DNA from: Frankiales bacterium
GTDB lineage: Bacteria > Actinomycetota > Actinomycetes > JAFAQI01
Length of the DNA: 64,000 bases
Direction of reading: 5' to 3'
Assembly: GCA_025980465.1 (NCBI GenBank)
Contig: JAICXJ010000009.1
Span: 1-64,000, forward strand
Numbering within the stretch: the first letter of the stretch is position 1; each line of letters begins with the position of its first letter. Shown here in pieces: positions 1 through 8,098 of the stretch. The notes beneath the pieces were generated by a model that was not told where the DNA came from, made no database searches, and saw only the letters and a program-made list of their open reading frames with translations. The position numbers and the translations under genes are program-made.

Positions 1-8
1 GGCTGAAT

Positions 9-56
9 GTCGTGTCGGAGGGGGTGTCGTGTCGGAGGGGGTCGTGTCGGAGGGGG
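9..56. repeat. Three tandem copies of a 16-mer from the tRNA-Leu 3' end
   Basis: The 16-mer GTCGTGTCGGAGGGGG occurs at 9-24, 26-41 and 41-56. The third copy is the real 3' acceptor/T-arm end of the neighbouring tRNA-Leu on the minus strand. The other two lie directly downstream of the tRNA. Replication slippage, or a relic of recombination at the tRNA 3' end, could produce this. No integrase gene is present in the window. Confidence 0.85.
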
Positions 57-129
57 GACTTGAACCCCCACGCCCGTTGAAGGGCACTAGCACCTCAAGC
101 TAGCGCGTCTGCCATTCCGCCACTCCGAC
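45..129 (-). tRNA. tRNA-Leu (anticodon GAG)
   Basis: Read on the minus strand, a 7-bp acceptor stem GTCGGAG/CTCCGAC closes an 85-nt class II tRNA with a long variable arm. The T-loop reads GGTTCAAGTCC. The anticodon stem CTAGC/GCTAG holds the loop TTGAGGT, giving anticodon GAG, which decodes leucine CUC/CUU. No CCA is encoded after the discriminator base. Confidence 0.95.
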
Positions 130-234
130 GTGGTCCGATCGCGCAGCGTGGTTCATCGGCGACCGGCGCGGCGAGTCTACAAGAGCCTCAGGCGTCAACT
201 CGGCGTACGACGGAGCCGCGGAGGCGGCTCGGAG

Positions 235-1323
235 TCAGCTGTATGACGCGGCGTACATGCCGGCGAGCTTCAGCACCATCGCGACGTACCAGGCGGCGTG
301 GTTGTAGTGCAGGATCGCGCCGCTGAGCGCGCCCGCCGACCGTCCGGCACCGTTGGCGCACAGATAGCGCGCCGCGGTGTAGATCGAATCCGCCGGGTCC
401 ATGATCGAGCTCACTCCGTCACCGTCACCGTCCACGGCGTAGTGCTGGAAGGTCGCCGGCTCGAACTGCATCGGACCCATCGCGCCAGCTGACGACGTCG
501 ACGGGTTACGGCCGTGACCGCTCTCGACCTGTCCGATCGCGGCCAGCACCGTCCAGGGGAGCCCGGGGCAGGTCGTTGCGGCCGACTTGTAGAGCGCCAG
601 GTACTGCGCCGACGGCGGCAGGATGTGCAGGCCGGCGATCGCCGAGGAGGTGATCGAGCCGAACGTGAGGTTTTCGGTGGCGAGGACGGCCTCGGCTTGC
701 TGCACCGCGGCCAGGTGCTTGTTCGCCTTCGCCAGCAGCGCCTTCTCCTGACGGAGGAGGGTCAGGACGTGGCTCGCGGCCGCGGCGACATTGCGCTCGG
801 TGCCGATTTGACGGTGAGCACGCCGCTCAGCGCGGTTCGCGGCGTGCTGCGCCCGGGCGGCGTCCTTCGCGACGGAGCGGAGGTCTGCGATCTGGGTGGA
901 GACGACCCGCGTGGCGATCTCGTTTCGATCGAAGATCGCGGTGACGCTGCCGTTTTCAAGGAGGGCCGCGTAGGTCGCGAGCGAGCCACCGGACTCATAC
1001 AGGCCTCGGACCCGGTCGAGCAGATTCTGCTGTGCCTGCGCTGCCCGGGAGGCGTCGACGCTGCTGTTCTGGTCGGCCGAGACTGCGATGTCGACGCTGT
1101 CGGCGACCGCGTTGAACGCCGCCGCGTAGCGCCCTTCAGCGGCTTTCGCCCTCACCTGCAGGGAATGCACTTTCTGCAGGAGAGACTGCACTTGAGCGCC
1201 TGCCTGTCCCGAGGTGTCGGCGCGCGCCGCCGGGAGCACGACGGGTACGGCGGCGAGCGCCGCCGCGGTCAGCGCCACAGCGGCGCTGACGCGGGCACGC
1301 CGAGGCAGCGTGAGGAGTCTCAC
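235..1323 (-). CDS. Secreted lytic murein transglycosylase with N-terminal helical region
   Basis: This 362-aa protein should cleave the glycan strands of peptidoglycan outside the membrane. Residues 1-35 form a signal peptide ending in ARA. Residues 40-215 are Ala/Gln/Arg-rich and probably a long coiled coil. The SLT-type catalytic domain covers about 245-360, with the proposed catalytic Glu267 in GQVESGHGRN and the substrate-groove motif AMGPMQFEPATF. Cys252 and Cys322 could form a disulfide. The start is GTG. The coiled coil plus SLT layout resembles actinobacterial cell-wall hydrolases of the RipA-neighbour kind, but the exact subfamily is not certain. It is divergent from the lipoprotein gene at 1411. 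Confidence 0.85.
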   Translation of the reverse strand: MRLLTLPRRARVSAAVALTAAALAAVPVVLPAARADTSGQAGAQVQSLLQKVHSLQVRAKAAEGRYAAAFNAVADSVDIAVSADQNSSVDASRAAQAQQNLLDRVRGLYESGGSLATYAALLENGSVTAIFDRNEIATRVVSTQIADLRSVAKDAARAQHAANRAERRAHRQIGTERNVAAAASHVLTLLRQEKALLAKANKHLAAVQQAEAVLATENLTFGSITSSAIAGLHILPPSAQYLALYKSAATTCPGLPWTVLAAIGQVESGHGRNPSTSSAGAMGPMQFEPATFQHYAVDGDGDGVSSIMDPADSIYTAARYLCANGAGRSAGALSGAILHYNHAAWYVAMVLKLAGMYAASYS

Positions 1324-1410
1324 CAGGGTGAAATCGGCGGGTTCGGCACTGTCCTGAAGGGGCGCGGGAGCTACCGTCAGGTGTTCGATCGCTACCCCGG
1401 AGGGGACACC

Positions 1411-2448
1411 ATGCCTCGTCGTGCATTCATTTCCGCGTTGGCGCTCGCCGCGACCGCGTCGCTACTGGCGGGCTGTGGCGGTGGCAGCAGCGGCGGCTCG
1501 GGCAGCGGGACCAACAACAACTCCGGGCCGGCGGGCGAACTCACCAGCGCCATCGACGCGCTTAGCAACGCCTCGACAGTCGACGCGACAGTGAAGATCG
1601 GCGCCACCGCAAGCCAGCTATTGACCTTCGTCAAGCAGCATGACCCGAGCAGCAAGATGACCGCCTCGCAGGCCAACGCGCTCGCCGGGGCGCAGCTGGC
1701 GTTCGAGGCCACGGCACCGAGCGGCAAGACGCTGGGACAGTCGGGAACGAACGGCGGCGGTGCGGCCGACATCTCGATCAGCGACAACGGCTCGCCGCTT
1801 TTCACCTTGCGGGTCGTCAACAAGACGCTGTATTTCCAGGTCGCAGTCAAGAACCTGCTCGACACGCTAGGCAAGTCCTCCACCTACGCGCAGATCCAAT
1901 CGGCCGCCGGACAGCTGCCGTCCTTCATCCAGGCGTTGCTGAGGGGCGGCTGGGTCTCACTGCCGGAGTCAACCGCGAAATCACTGAGCAGCCAGCTGGG
2001 CGGGTCGCAGTCCTCGGGAAGCTCGTCGCAGGGCAACGCCGTACTCAATGCGCTCAAGTCTCTGCTGAGCAAGGACGTCACCGTGACCCGGACCAGCTCC
2101 GGCGGCACCGACGTGCTCACCATCTCCGGCAACGCCCGCACGCTGACCAGCGACTTCATGTCAGCGGTCACGAGCAACGTCCCCGCGGCAGGTGCTGCGT
2201 TGGGATCGACCAACCCGTCGTCAGTTCCGAGCAAGACCATCAGTCTCACCGCTACGGTGACGGGCGGTGCACTGTCGAGCTTGTCGATCGACCTCGGTCA
2301 GTTCACCAAGACCGGCAAGCCGTCGTTGCCACTTCAGCTCGCCATCTCGAAGTCTGGGCCGTCGATTTCCGCCCCCTCAGGTGCGACGCCCATCGACACC
2401 AACGAGCTCGGCCAATTGCTCGGTTCGTTCAGCGGCGGCGGCCTCTAA
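1411..2448 (+). CDS. Lipoprotein, paralogue of the next gene
   Basis: This is a 345-aa lipoprotein. The signal sequence ends in the lipobox LLAGC near residue 20, followed by a Gly/Ser-rich linker. The start ATG is preceded by GGAGGGG. The body is Ser/Thr-rich beta-type sequence with the segment FTLRVVNKTLYFQ, a later WVSLPESTAKSL, and a C-terminal SAPSGATPIDTNELGQLL. The next gene shows the same segments in the same order, so they are tandem duplicates. The layout is reminiscent of LppX/LprG-like periplasmic lipid carriers, but the proteins are longer and I cannot assign the family. Function unknown. Confidence 0.8.
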   Translation: MPRRAFISALALAATASLLAGCGGGSSGGSGSGTNNNSGPAGELTSAIDALSNASTVDATVKIGATASQLLTFVKQHDPSSKMTASQANALAGAQLAFEATAPSGKTLGQSGTNGGGAADISISDNGSPLFTLRVVNKTLYFQVAVKNLLDTLGKSSTYAQIQSAAGQLPSFIQALLRGGWVSLPESTAKSLSSQLGGSQSSGSSSQGNAVLNALKSLLSKDVTVTRTSSGGTDVLTISGNARTLTSDFMSAVTSNVPAAGAALGSTNPSSVPSKTISLTATVTGGALSSLSIDLGQFTKTGKPSLPLQLAISKSGPSISAPSGATPIDTNELGQLLGSFSGGGL

Positions 2449-2548
2449 CTCGCACCGAGCAGGCGGCTACGCCGCAGAGCGCAGAACGGATGTTGCGCGG
2501 GTCCGGCCGCGGGTACCGTGCAGTTGACCAGTGTCGAAGGGATGAAGC

Positions 2549-3616
2549 GTGGCTCGACCTGCCGTCAGGATCGCGACCGGGTTGGTAGCCGGTGCGCTGG
2601 CGCTGAGTGCGTGCGGCAGCAGCAGCGGGCCGACCTCCGGTCGCAACGACTCATCCGTGGCGCCGGCCCGAGAGCTCACCAACGCGATCAGCGCCCTGGA
2701 CGGTGGCAACGCGCTCACCGTTTCCATCGGGCTCGGTGCCAGTACTGCGGACATCCTGAGGCTCGGCACCGACAAGAGCGGCAACAACGGTCCGACACCT
2801 GCTCAGGCGAAGGCCCTGGCCGAAGACCGGATTGTTTTCGAGGATTTCGCGCCGCCCGGCAAGACCTTGGCGGAAGCCTCCGCATCCGGTGGCAACGGGG
2901 CGTTCGCGATGCGGTTGCAGTCGCCGAGCGCGACGTACGCGTCGTTCCTTGTGGTCAACAAGTCGCTGTACGCGCAGATCAACCTCAAGTACTTCTTCGA
3001 TCTTGGGGGAGCGCCGAATCAGTACCGCGCGCTGCTCCGCCGGAGTGCGTCGCTGCCGCCGTTCGCGAAGGCTGCCGTCGAGGGCAAGTGGGTTTCGCTG
3101 CCGGCCGCCACAGTGAAGAGCCTTCAGGGCTTTCTCAAGGGTGCGACCGGGGGGAGTGCCCCGAGTCCCTCTGCATCGCAGATACACGCCATCACTCACG
3201 CTGCGATCTCAACCCTGCTCGGCGACCTCAACGTCACGAGAACTGGCACCGGTACGACCGATCACCTCACACTCACGGCGAACCTGCGAAACGTTCTGCA
3301 CGACGAGTACACCGCGGTGTTCCCCAGGCTGAGCGCGTTGTCCGGATCGATCACTGCCATCCCGCATCCTGCCTTCAACAAGGTCCCTAACGTCAACGTC
3401 ACGGTGCTGGCCGATGTCACCGGCGGGGCGCTGTCCATGCTGACCCTCAACACTGGGCAGTTCGCCAAGAGCATTCCCTTCAGCCTTCCGGTGACGGCGA
3501 CGTTCAGCCGCTCTGGTGCGCCCATCACCGCGCCTGCGGGCGCGACTCCCCTCGACCTGAGCCAGCTCTTCCAGCTCGGGGGCAGCAGCGGGCTGTTCAA
3601 TAGCAGCGGGGCGTGA
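2549..3616 (+). CDS. Lipoprotein, tandem paralogue
   Basis: This 355-aa lipoprotein starts at a GTG preceded by GAAGGG. Its lipobox is LSAC near residue 21. It shares with its upstream neighbour the segments ELTNAISALD, FLVVNKSLYAQINLKYFFDL, KWVSLPAATVKSLQG, and the C-terminal ITAPAGATPLDLSQLFQL. The copies have clearly diverged, so the duplication is old. The ligand is unknown. The gene ends 4 bases before the M20 peptidase, so the two may be co-transcribed. Confidence 0.8.
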   Translation: MARPAVRIATGLVAGALALSACGSSSGPTSGRNDSSVAPARELTNAISALDGGNALTVSIGLGASTADILRLGTDKSGNNGPTPAQAKALAEDRIVFEDFAPPGKTLAEASASGGNGAFAMRLQSPSATYASFLVVNKSLYAQINLKYFFDLGGAPNQYRALLRRSASLPPFAKAAVEGKWVSLPAATVKSLQGFLKGATGGSAPSPSASQIHAITHAAISTLLGDLNVTRTGTGTTDHLTLTANLRNVLHDEYTAVFPRLSALSGSITAIPHPAFNKVPNVNVTVLADVTGGALSMLTLNTGQFAKSIPFSLPVTATFSRSGAPITAPAGATPLDLSQLFQLGGSSGLFNSSGA

Positions 3617-3620
3617 CGAC

Positions 3621-4925
3621 ATGGCTGAGGCGGGTCTCACCGACCGGATCGACGAGGAGGTCGTCGAGACTTGCCGCGACCTGATTCGTATCGACTCGTC
3701 AAATCCGACGAGCAACGAGCGCGCGATCGCCGAATGGGTGGCCGTGCGACTCACCGACGCCGGCCTGACACCTGAGATCTACGAGTCGGAACCAGGTCGG
3801 GCCAGCGTGGTGGCGCGCTGGGCGGGCGAGGACTCGAGCCGAGAGGCGCTTCTCATCCACGGCCACCTCGACGTCGTACCCGCCAACGCCGATGACTGGC
3901 AGGTCGACCCCTTCGCAGGCGAGATCCGTGACGGCTGCGTCTGGGGTCGCGGCGCGGTCGACATGAAAGATATGGACGCGATGATCCTGACGCTGCTCGC
4001 AGACTGGCAGCGGCAGGGCAAGCGACCGCCCCGCGACGTTGTCTTCGCCTTCCTCGCCGATGAGGAGGCGGGCGGGGTGAAAGGCGCGCATCACCTGGTC
4101 GACAACCACGCTCAGCTCTTCGAAGGCTGCACCGAGGCGGTCAGTGAGGTCGGCGGGTTCTCGATGACGGTCGGCGGCCGGCGTCTTTACGCCATCCAGA
4201 CGGCGGAGAAAGGGATCGCCTGGCTCCGGCTTGTCGCGCAGGGCCGAGCCGGCCACGGCTCGATGCTCAACGACGACAACGCGGTCACCACGCTTGCCGA
4301 AGCGGTGACCCGGGTCGGGCGACACAGCTTCGCGATCGAGCTCTCCGAGACGGTGGAGACATTCCTTCGCGAAATCTGCGATGCACTCGAGATCCCGTTC
4401 GACCCGGACAACGTCGAGGCGGTGCTGGCCAAGCTCGGCCCGCTCGCCAAGATGATCGGCGCGACGGTACGGCACACCGCCAACCCCACGATGCTCGAAG
4501 CCGGCTACAAGCAGAACGTGATCCCCGGCGAGGCCTATGCCTACCTTGACTGTCGGTTCCTGCCAGGCAAGAAGAAGCAGTTCGAGGCGGAGCTGGCGAG
4601 AATCGTCGGTCCGGACGTGGCGATCGAAACGGTGCAACACCAGATCGCACTCGAGACCGGCTTCGACGGCCCGCTGGTGGACGCGATGACCGCCGCGATC
4701 CTGGCTGAGGACCCGGACGGACGATGTGTCCCGTACTGCATGTCCGGCGGGACCGACGCCAAGGCGTTCTCAGAACTCGGGATCCGGTGCTTCGGGTTCT
4801 CGCCGCTGCGCCTGCCACCGGAGCTCGATTTCATGGGGATGTTCCACGGGGTCGACGAGCGAGTGCCGGTTGACGGTCTGCAGTTCGGCGTCCGTGCCCT
4901 GTCCCGCTTCTTGACCTCGGCCTGA
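3621..4925 (+). CDS. M20 family metallopeptidase (dipeptidase/deacylase-like)
   Basis: This 434-aa cytosolic di-zinc hydrolase belongs to the M20/M25/M40 family, which includes ArgE, DapE and carnosinase. Metal-site motifs are visible: the HGHLDVVP block near residue 75, the VWGRGAVDMKD block near 105 with the bridging Asp, and FLADEEAGG near 145 with the catalytic Glu. The conserved GHGSM of the dimerisation lid and a C-terminal SGGTDAKAF follow. The substrate cannot be deduced. M. tuberculosis has a comparable M20 protein near mshC. Confidence 0.9.
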   Translation: MAEAGLTDRIDEEVVETCRDLIRIDSSNPTSNERAIAEWVAVRLTDAGLTPEIYESEPGRASVVARWAGEDSSREALLIHGHLDVVPANADDWQVDPFAGEIRDGCVWGRGAVDMKDMDAMILTLLADWQRQGKRPPRDVVFAFLADEEAGGVKGAHHLVDNHAQLFEGCTEAVSEVGGFSMTVGGRRLYAIQTAEKGIAWLRLVAQGRAGHGSMLNDDNAVTTLAEAVTRVGRHSFAIELSETVETFLREICDALEIPFDPDNVEAVLAKLGPLAKMIGATVRHTANPTMLEAGYKQNVIPGEAYAYLDCRFLPGKKKQFEAELARIVGPDVAIETVQHQIALETGFDGPLVDAMTAAILAEDPDGRCVPYCMSGGTDAKAFSELGIRCFGFSPLRLPPELDFMGMFHGVDERVPVDGLQFGVRALSRFLTSA

Positions 4926-4927
4926 CG

Positions 4928-5134
4928 TCAGCCGCTCGGGGCGCCCTGCGGCAACGTCGAGCGCATCTTGATGATCCGCCGGCGCAGCACCACCCGGCGA
5001 CGACCGTCGGGAAACAACCGGAGCCGCTCGAGTTCCCATCGGCCGTACTCGGCCGCGTCAGTCAGCAGCCGGCGTGCCACGTTGCGCGAGGTGCCACGCG
5101 GCAGATCTATCCGCTGATACTCGTAGTCAGCCAT
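4928..5134 (-). CDS. DUF5703 family small basic protein
   Basis: This 68-aa protein is rich in Arg. It begins MADYEYQRIDLPRGTSRN and contains AAEYGRWELERLRLFPDGRR, a pattern I recognise as the conserved actinobacterial DUF5703 family of unknown function. It lies 6 bases after the RecD-like helicase on the same strand and is probably the last gene of that operon. The basic surface could suit nucleic-acid binding, but this is only inference. Confidence 0.75.
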   Translation of the reverse strand: MADYEYQRIDLPRGTSRNVARRLLTDAAEYGRWELERLRLFPDGRRRVVLRRRIIKMRSTLPQGAPSG

Positions 5135-5140
5135 CGCCGC

Positions 5141-7024
5141 TCACCGTAGCTCGCTGAGCAGGTGTGCGAGCCGGGTACGACGGGGTCTGGCACCGACCTC
5201 GCGGACGCCGCGGGCAAGCGCAGCGCCCGCCGCATGGACGATCGAGACGTGCCGCTGCGCGCGGGTCAATGCGGTGTACACCAGCGGCCGCGACAGCATT
5301 CCGGTTGCCTCCGGGGGGAGGACGACGACGACTGCCGGCCACTCCGAGCCCTGGGCGCGGTGCACTGTGATCGCCCAGCCGTGCATGAGATCGGTGCGCG
5401 CCTTCGGCGCGACAGTGACCGGGCCGGCGCCGAAGTCCACGACCAGCGAGCCCTCGGACACGTCAGTCACCACGCCGACCTCACCATTCGCGAAACCGTC
5501 GTCGAGATGATTCGCGGTGGCGACCACGCGGTCGCCGACGTCGAAGCCGCCCACGGTGCCGTCGCCTGGGTTGAGCGCTGCCTTCAGCGCGGCGTTCAGC
5601 GCCGCCGTACCGGCGCCGCCCCGGTGCACGGGAGTCAGCACCTGGACCTCGCTGCTGTCGATGCCCAGCACCCGTGGGATCGAATCGGTGACGAGCTGAC
5701 CGACCCGCTGGGCCGCCTCGCCGGCTCCCTCCGCCGTGATCACCACGACCTCGCGGGTCGGGTCGTCGACTGCGGGAAGCTCGCCGGTTCGCACCGCCGA
5801 CGCCAGGCGCGCGATGCTGCCGCCCTCGGCCTGCCGGTGCAGGATCGTCAGCTCAGTCGCCGGGATCGCGCCCGAGTCCAGTACGTCGCCGAGCACCCGT
5901 CCCGGCCCGATGGACGGCAGCTGTGCCGGATCGCCGACCAGCAGCAGATGGGTGCCGTCGGCGCAGGCGTCGAGGAGAGCGGCAGCGAGTTCGACGTCGA
6001 GCATCGACGTCTCATCGACGACGACGACGTCGGCATCGATCGGCCAGGTCTCGCCGCGGGCGAAGTCGCCGGACTTCCCCTGGGCACCGAGCAACCGGTG
6101 CAGGGTCGAGGCCTCGGCGCCGGTCAGCTCGGCGAGCCGCTTGGCCGCGCGACCGGTCGGTGCAGCCAGCGCGATGCGCTTGTCGTGCCGGCTGGCGAGC
6201 TCGACCACGGCGGCGACTGCTCGGCTTTTCCCGGTGCCGGGGCCACCGTGCAGCACCGTTACGCCGTGCGCCGCGACCCCGGCTACCGCGGCCAGCTGAG
6301 CCGGGTCGAGGGCCGCGTCGATGCCGGCACCCTCGTCCGCGGCGGCGAACGGTTGAGCAGTCGCGGCGAGTCGAGCGAGTCCCTCGGCAACGGCGTCCTC
6401 GGCCATCGCGTAGCGGACCAGCCCGATCAGCCGCCGCGTCGTGCCGTCCTCGCCGGGCAGCTCGAATTCAGCGACCGGTCCGGCCTCGACGGCAAGCCGG
6501 ATGGCGAGGGCGGGGTCGGGTGCGTCCAATCCGGCCAAGGCGGCGAGCAGGGGATCTTCCGGCATGACGGTGTGACCGTCCCGGGCGGCGCGGCTCAGCG
6601 CGTATTGCACCTGGGCCCGGCACCGCCGCGGGTCAGCTTTGGTCGGTCGCTCCTCCAACGTCGCGAGGGCGAACCGGTCTGCGGTGCGAACGTCGACACC
6701 CGGCACCTCCAGCAACCGCCAAGGGTCCGCCCGCAGCACCTCGGCAGCCGACGGCCCGAAGATCTCGACGGCGCCGAAGGTCGGACGGACCGGAAGGCTG
6801 GCGGCGTACAGCAACTCGGCGACCGCCAGCCGGGGGGCGGCGCCGGCGAATGCCTTCATCAGGTTTTCGGCGCGGGTCTTGCCGACCCCGTCGAGGCCGG
6901 AGAGGGCATCGACGCTGACGTCCTGCGGCGAGTTGATGTGTGCGCCGGGCAGCGCGGCGGCGAGTCGGCCGAGGCCGGGCCACAGCCCCGCCTCGCAGAA
7001 CGCCTCGAACGCGGTGTCTGCCAT
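5141..7024 (-). CDS. RecD-like superfamily 1 DNA helicase
   Basis: This 627-aa ATP-dependent 5'-3' helicase resembles RecD2/TraA-type enzymes. The N-terminal region holds a helix-hairpin-helix segment (GLDGVGKTRAENL, about 43-56) and a second one near 107-118. Walker A is GGPGTGKS at 260-267. Walker B is VVVVDETSM near 333-341. A UvrD_C_2-type motif VHRAQGSEWPAVVV lies near the C-terminus, after a GDRVV OB-like segment. No RecB or RecC partner is adjacent. Its ATG overlaps the AKR stop codon as TGATG, so translation is coupled. Confidence 0.88.
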   Translation of the reverse strand: MADTAFEAFCEAGLWPGLGRLAAALPGAHINSPQDVSVDALSGLDGVGKTRAENLMKAFAGAAPRLAVAELLYAASLPVRPTFGAVEIFGPSAAEVLRADPWRLLEVPGVDVRTADRFALATLEERPTKADPRRCRAQVQYALSRAARDGHTVMPEDPLLAALAGLDAPDPALAIRLAVEAGPVAEFELPGEDGTTRRLIGLVRYAMAEDAVAEGLARLAATAQPFAAADEGAGIDAALDPAQLAAVAGVAAHGVTVLHGGPGTGKSRAVAAVVELASRHDKRIALAAPTGRAAKRLAELTGAEASTLHRLLGAQGKSGDFARGETWPIDADVVVVDETSMLDVELAAALLDACADGTHLLLVGDPAQLPSIGPGRVLGDVLDSGAIPATELTILHRQAEGGSIARLASAVRTGELPAVDDPTREVVVITAEGAGEAAQRVGQLVTDSIPRVLGIDSSEVQVLTPVHRGGAGTAALNAALKAALNPGDGTVGGFDVGDRVVATANHLDDGFANGEVGVVTDVSEGSLVVDFGAGPVTVAPKARTDLMHGWAITVHRAQGSEWPAVVVVLPPEATGMLSRPLVYTALTRAQRHVSIVHAAGAALARGVREVGARPRRTRLAHLLSELR

Positions 7025-8007
7025 CAGCGCCCGATGCTGGGCCCGGCCTCCGGGTAGCTGATGTCGGGTGTCGACACGTCGTCGAGCGCCGTGCGGATCT
7101 CCTCCGGCAGCACCGTGGCGTCGGCGTCCAGCGAGCCCTTCAACTGCCCCGCGCTACGAGCGCCGACGACAGGGGCGGTCACACCGGGCCGGTCCCGGAC
7201 CCAGGCGAGTGCGATCGCGAGGGGCGACACCCCGAGACCGTCGGCGGCCGTCATGACCGCGCCGACGACCCGCGACGACCGCTCGTCGAGGTACGCCGAG
7301 ATGAAGCGGCTGTAGCCCTCCGACGCGCCGCGGGAGTCCATCGGCGTACCCGTCTGGTACTTGCCGGTCAGGACGCCACGGCCCAGCGGTGACCACGGCA
7401 GCACCCCGATCCCGAGGTTGATCGCTGCCGGGATGACCTCGCGTTCGATGCCGCGCTGCAGCAGCGAGTACTCCATCTGGGTGGACACGATCGGTGCCCG
7501 CCCCGGGTTCGCCCGCTGCGACGCCGCGGCCTTCGCGGTCTGCCAGCCGCTGTAGTTGCTGATTCCGACGTAGCGAGTGCGCCCGCTGCTGACGGCGGTG
7601 TCGAGGGCGGCGAGAGTTTCCTCGAGCGGCGTCCGTGGATCCCAGGCATGCATCTGCCACAGGTCGACGTGGTCCAAGCCAAGCCGACCGAGCGACGCAT
7701 CGAGGGCGGCGAGCAGGTGATGGCGGGAAGCGTTCCGGTCGCGATCGGCATTGCGGACCATTACCGCCTTGGTCGCGACGACGACCTCCTCACGCGGGAC
7801 CGCGCCGTGGAGCAGCCGACCCAGGATGCGCTCGCTCTCGCCATCGGTGTAGACGTCTGCGGTGTCGACGAGTGTCCCGCCGGCGTCGACGTAAGCGGTC
7901 AGCTGATCGGCGGCGTCATCCTCATCGGTTTCCCGACCCCAGCTCATGGTGCCGAGGGCAAGGTGCGACACGTAAAGACCCGTCGTACCAAGCCGCCGCT
8001 GCTTCAT
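7024..8007 (-). CDS. Aldo/keto reductase
   Basis: This 327-aa NADPH-dependent oxidoreductase has an AKR TIM barrel. The N-terminus is KQRRLGTTGLYVSHLALGTM. The catalytic tetrad is visible as Asp in DTADVYTDGESE (with the Tyr), Lys in VATKAVM and His in LWQMHAWDP. The cofactor-binding C-terminal part includes VVGARSAGQL. It is the first gene of an operon with the RecD-like helicase. Substrate unknown. A TAGCCT box lies 7 bases before the start codon, so the mRNA is probably leaderless. Confidence 0.9.
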   Translation of the reverse strand: MKQRRLGTTGLYVSHLALGTMSWGRETDEDDAADQLTAYVDAGGTLVDTADVYTDGESERILGRLLHGAVPREEVVVATKAVMVRNADRDRNASRHHLLAALDASLGRLGLDHVDLWQMHAWDPRTPLEETLAALDTAVSSGRTRYVGISNYSGWQTAKAAASQRANPGRAPIVSTQMEYSLLQRGIEREVIPAAINLGIGVLPWSPLGRGVLTGKYQTGTPMDSRGASEGYSRFISAYLDERSSRVVGAVMTAADGLGVSPLAIALAWVRDRPGVTAPVVGARSAGQLKGSLDADATVLPEEIRTALDDVSTPDISYPEAGPSIGR

Positions 8008-8014
8008 GAACCGG

Positions 8015-8020
8015 AGGCTA
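8015..8020 (-). promoter_or_regulatory. -10 box TAGCCT, AKR-recD operon
   Basis: TAGCCT on the minus strand ends 7 bases before the ATG at 8007. No Shine-Dalgarno fits in that gap, so transcription probably begins at the start codon. Confidence 0.6.
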
Positions 8021-8098
8021 TCCGCGACACCTGCCGGTCAATCGGCGCAGTCAGGGGTGTGTCGCCGCTCACACCGGGTCGAGGGCAATGATCGTGGT

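Noticed and set aside
1-235. Prophage or island boundary at tRNA-Leu
   Set aside because: Only the tandem 3' copies are seen; no integrase or atypical gene follows, and the window does not show the other side.
514-1410. Upstream part of a long plus frame leading into the first lipoprotein
   Set aside because: It is antisense to the lytic transglycosylase; the lipobox and ribosome-binding site place the start at 1411.
5162-7057. 631-codon plus-strand open frame
   Set aside because: It is antisense to the RecD-like helicase; the minus frame has Walker motifs and the plus frame has none.
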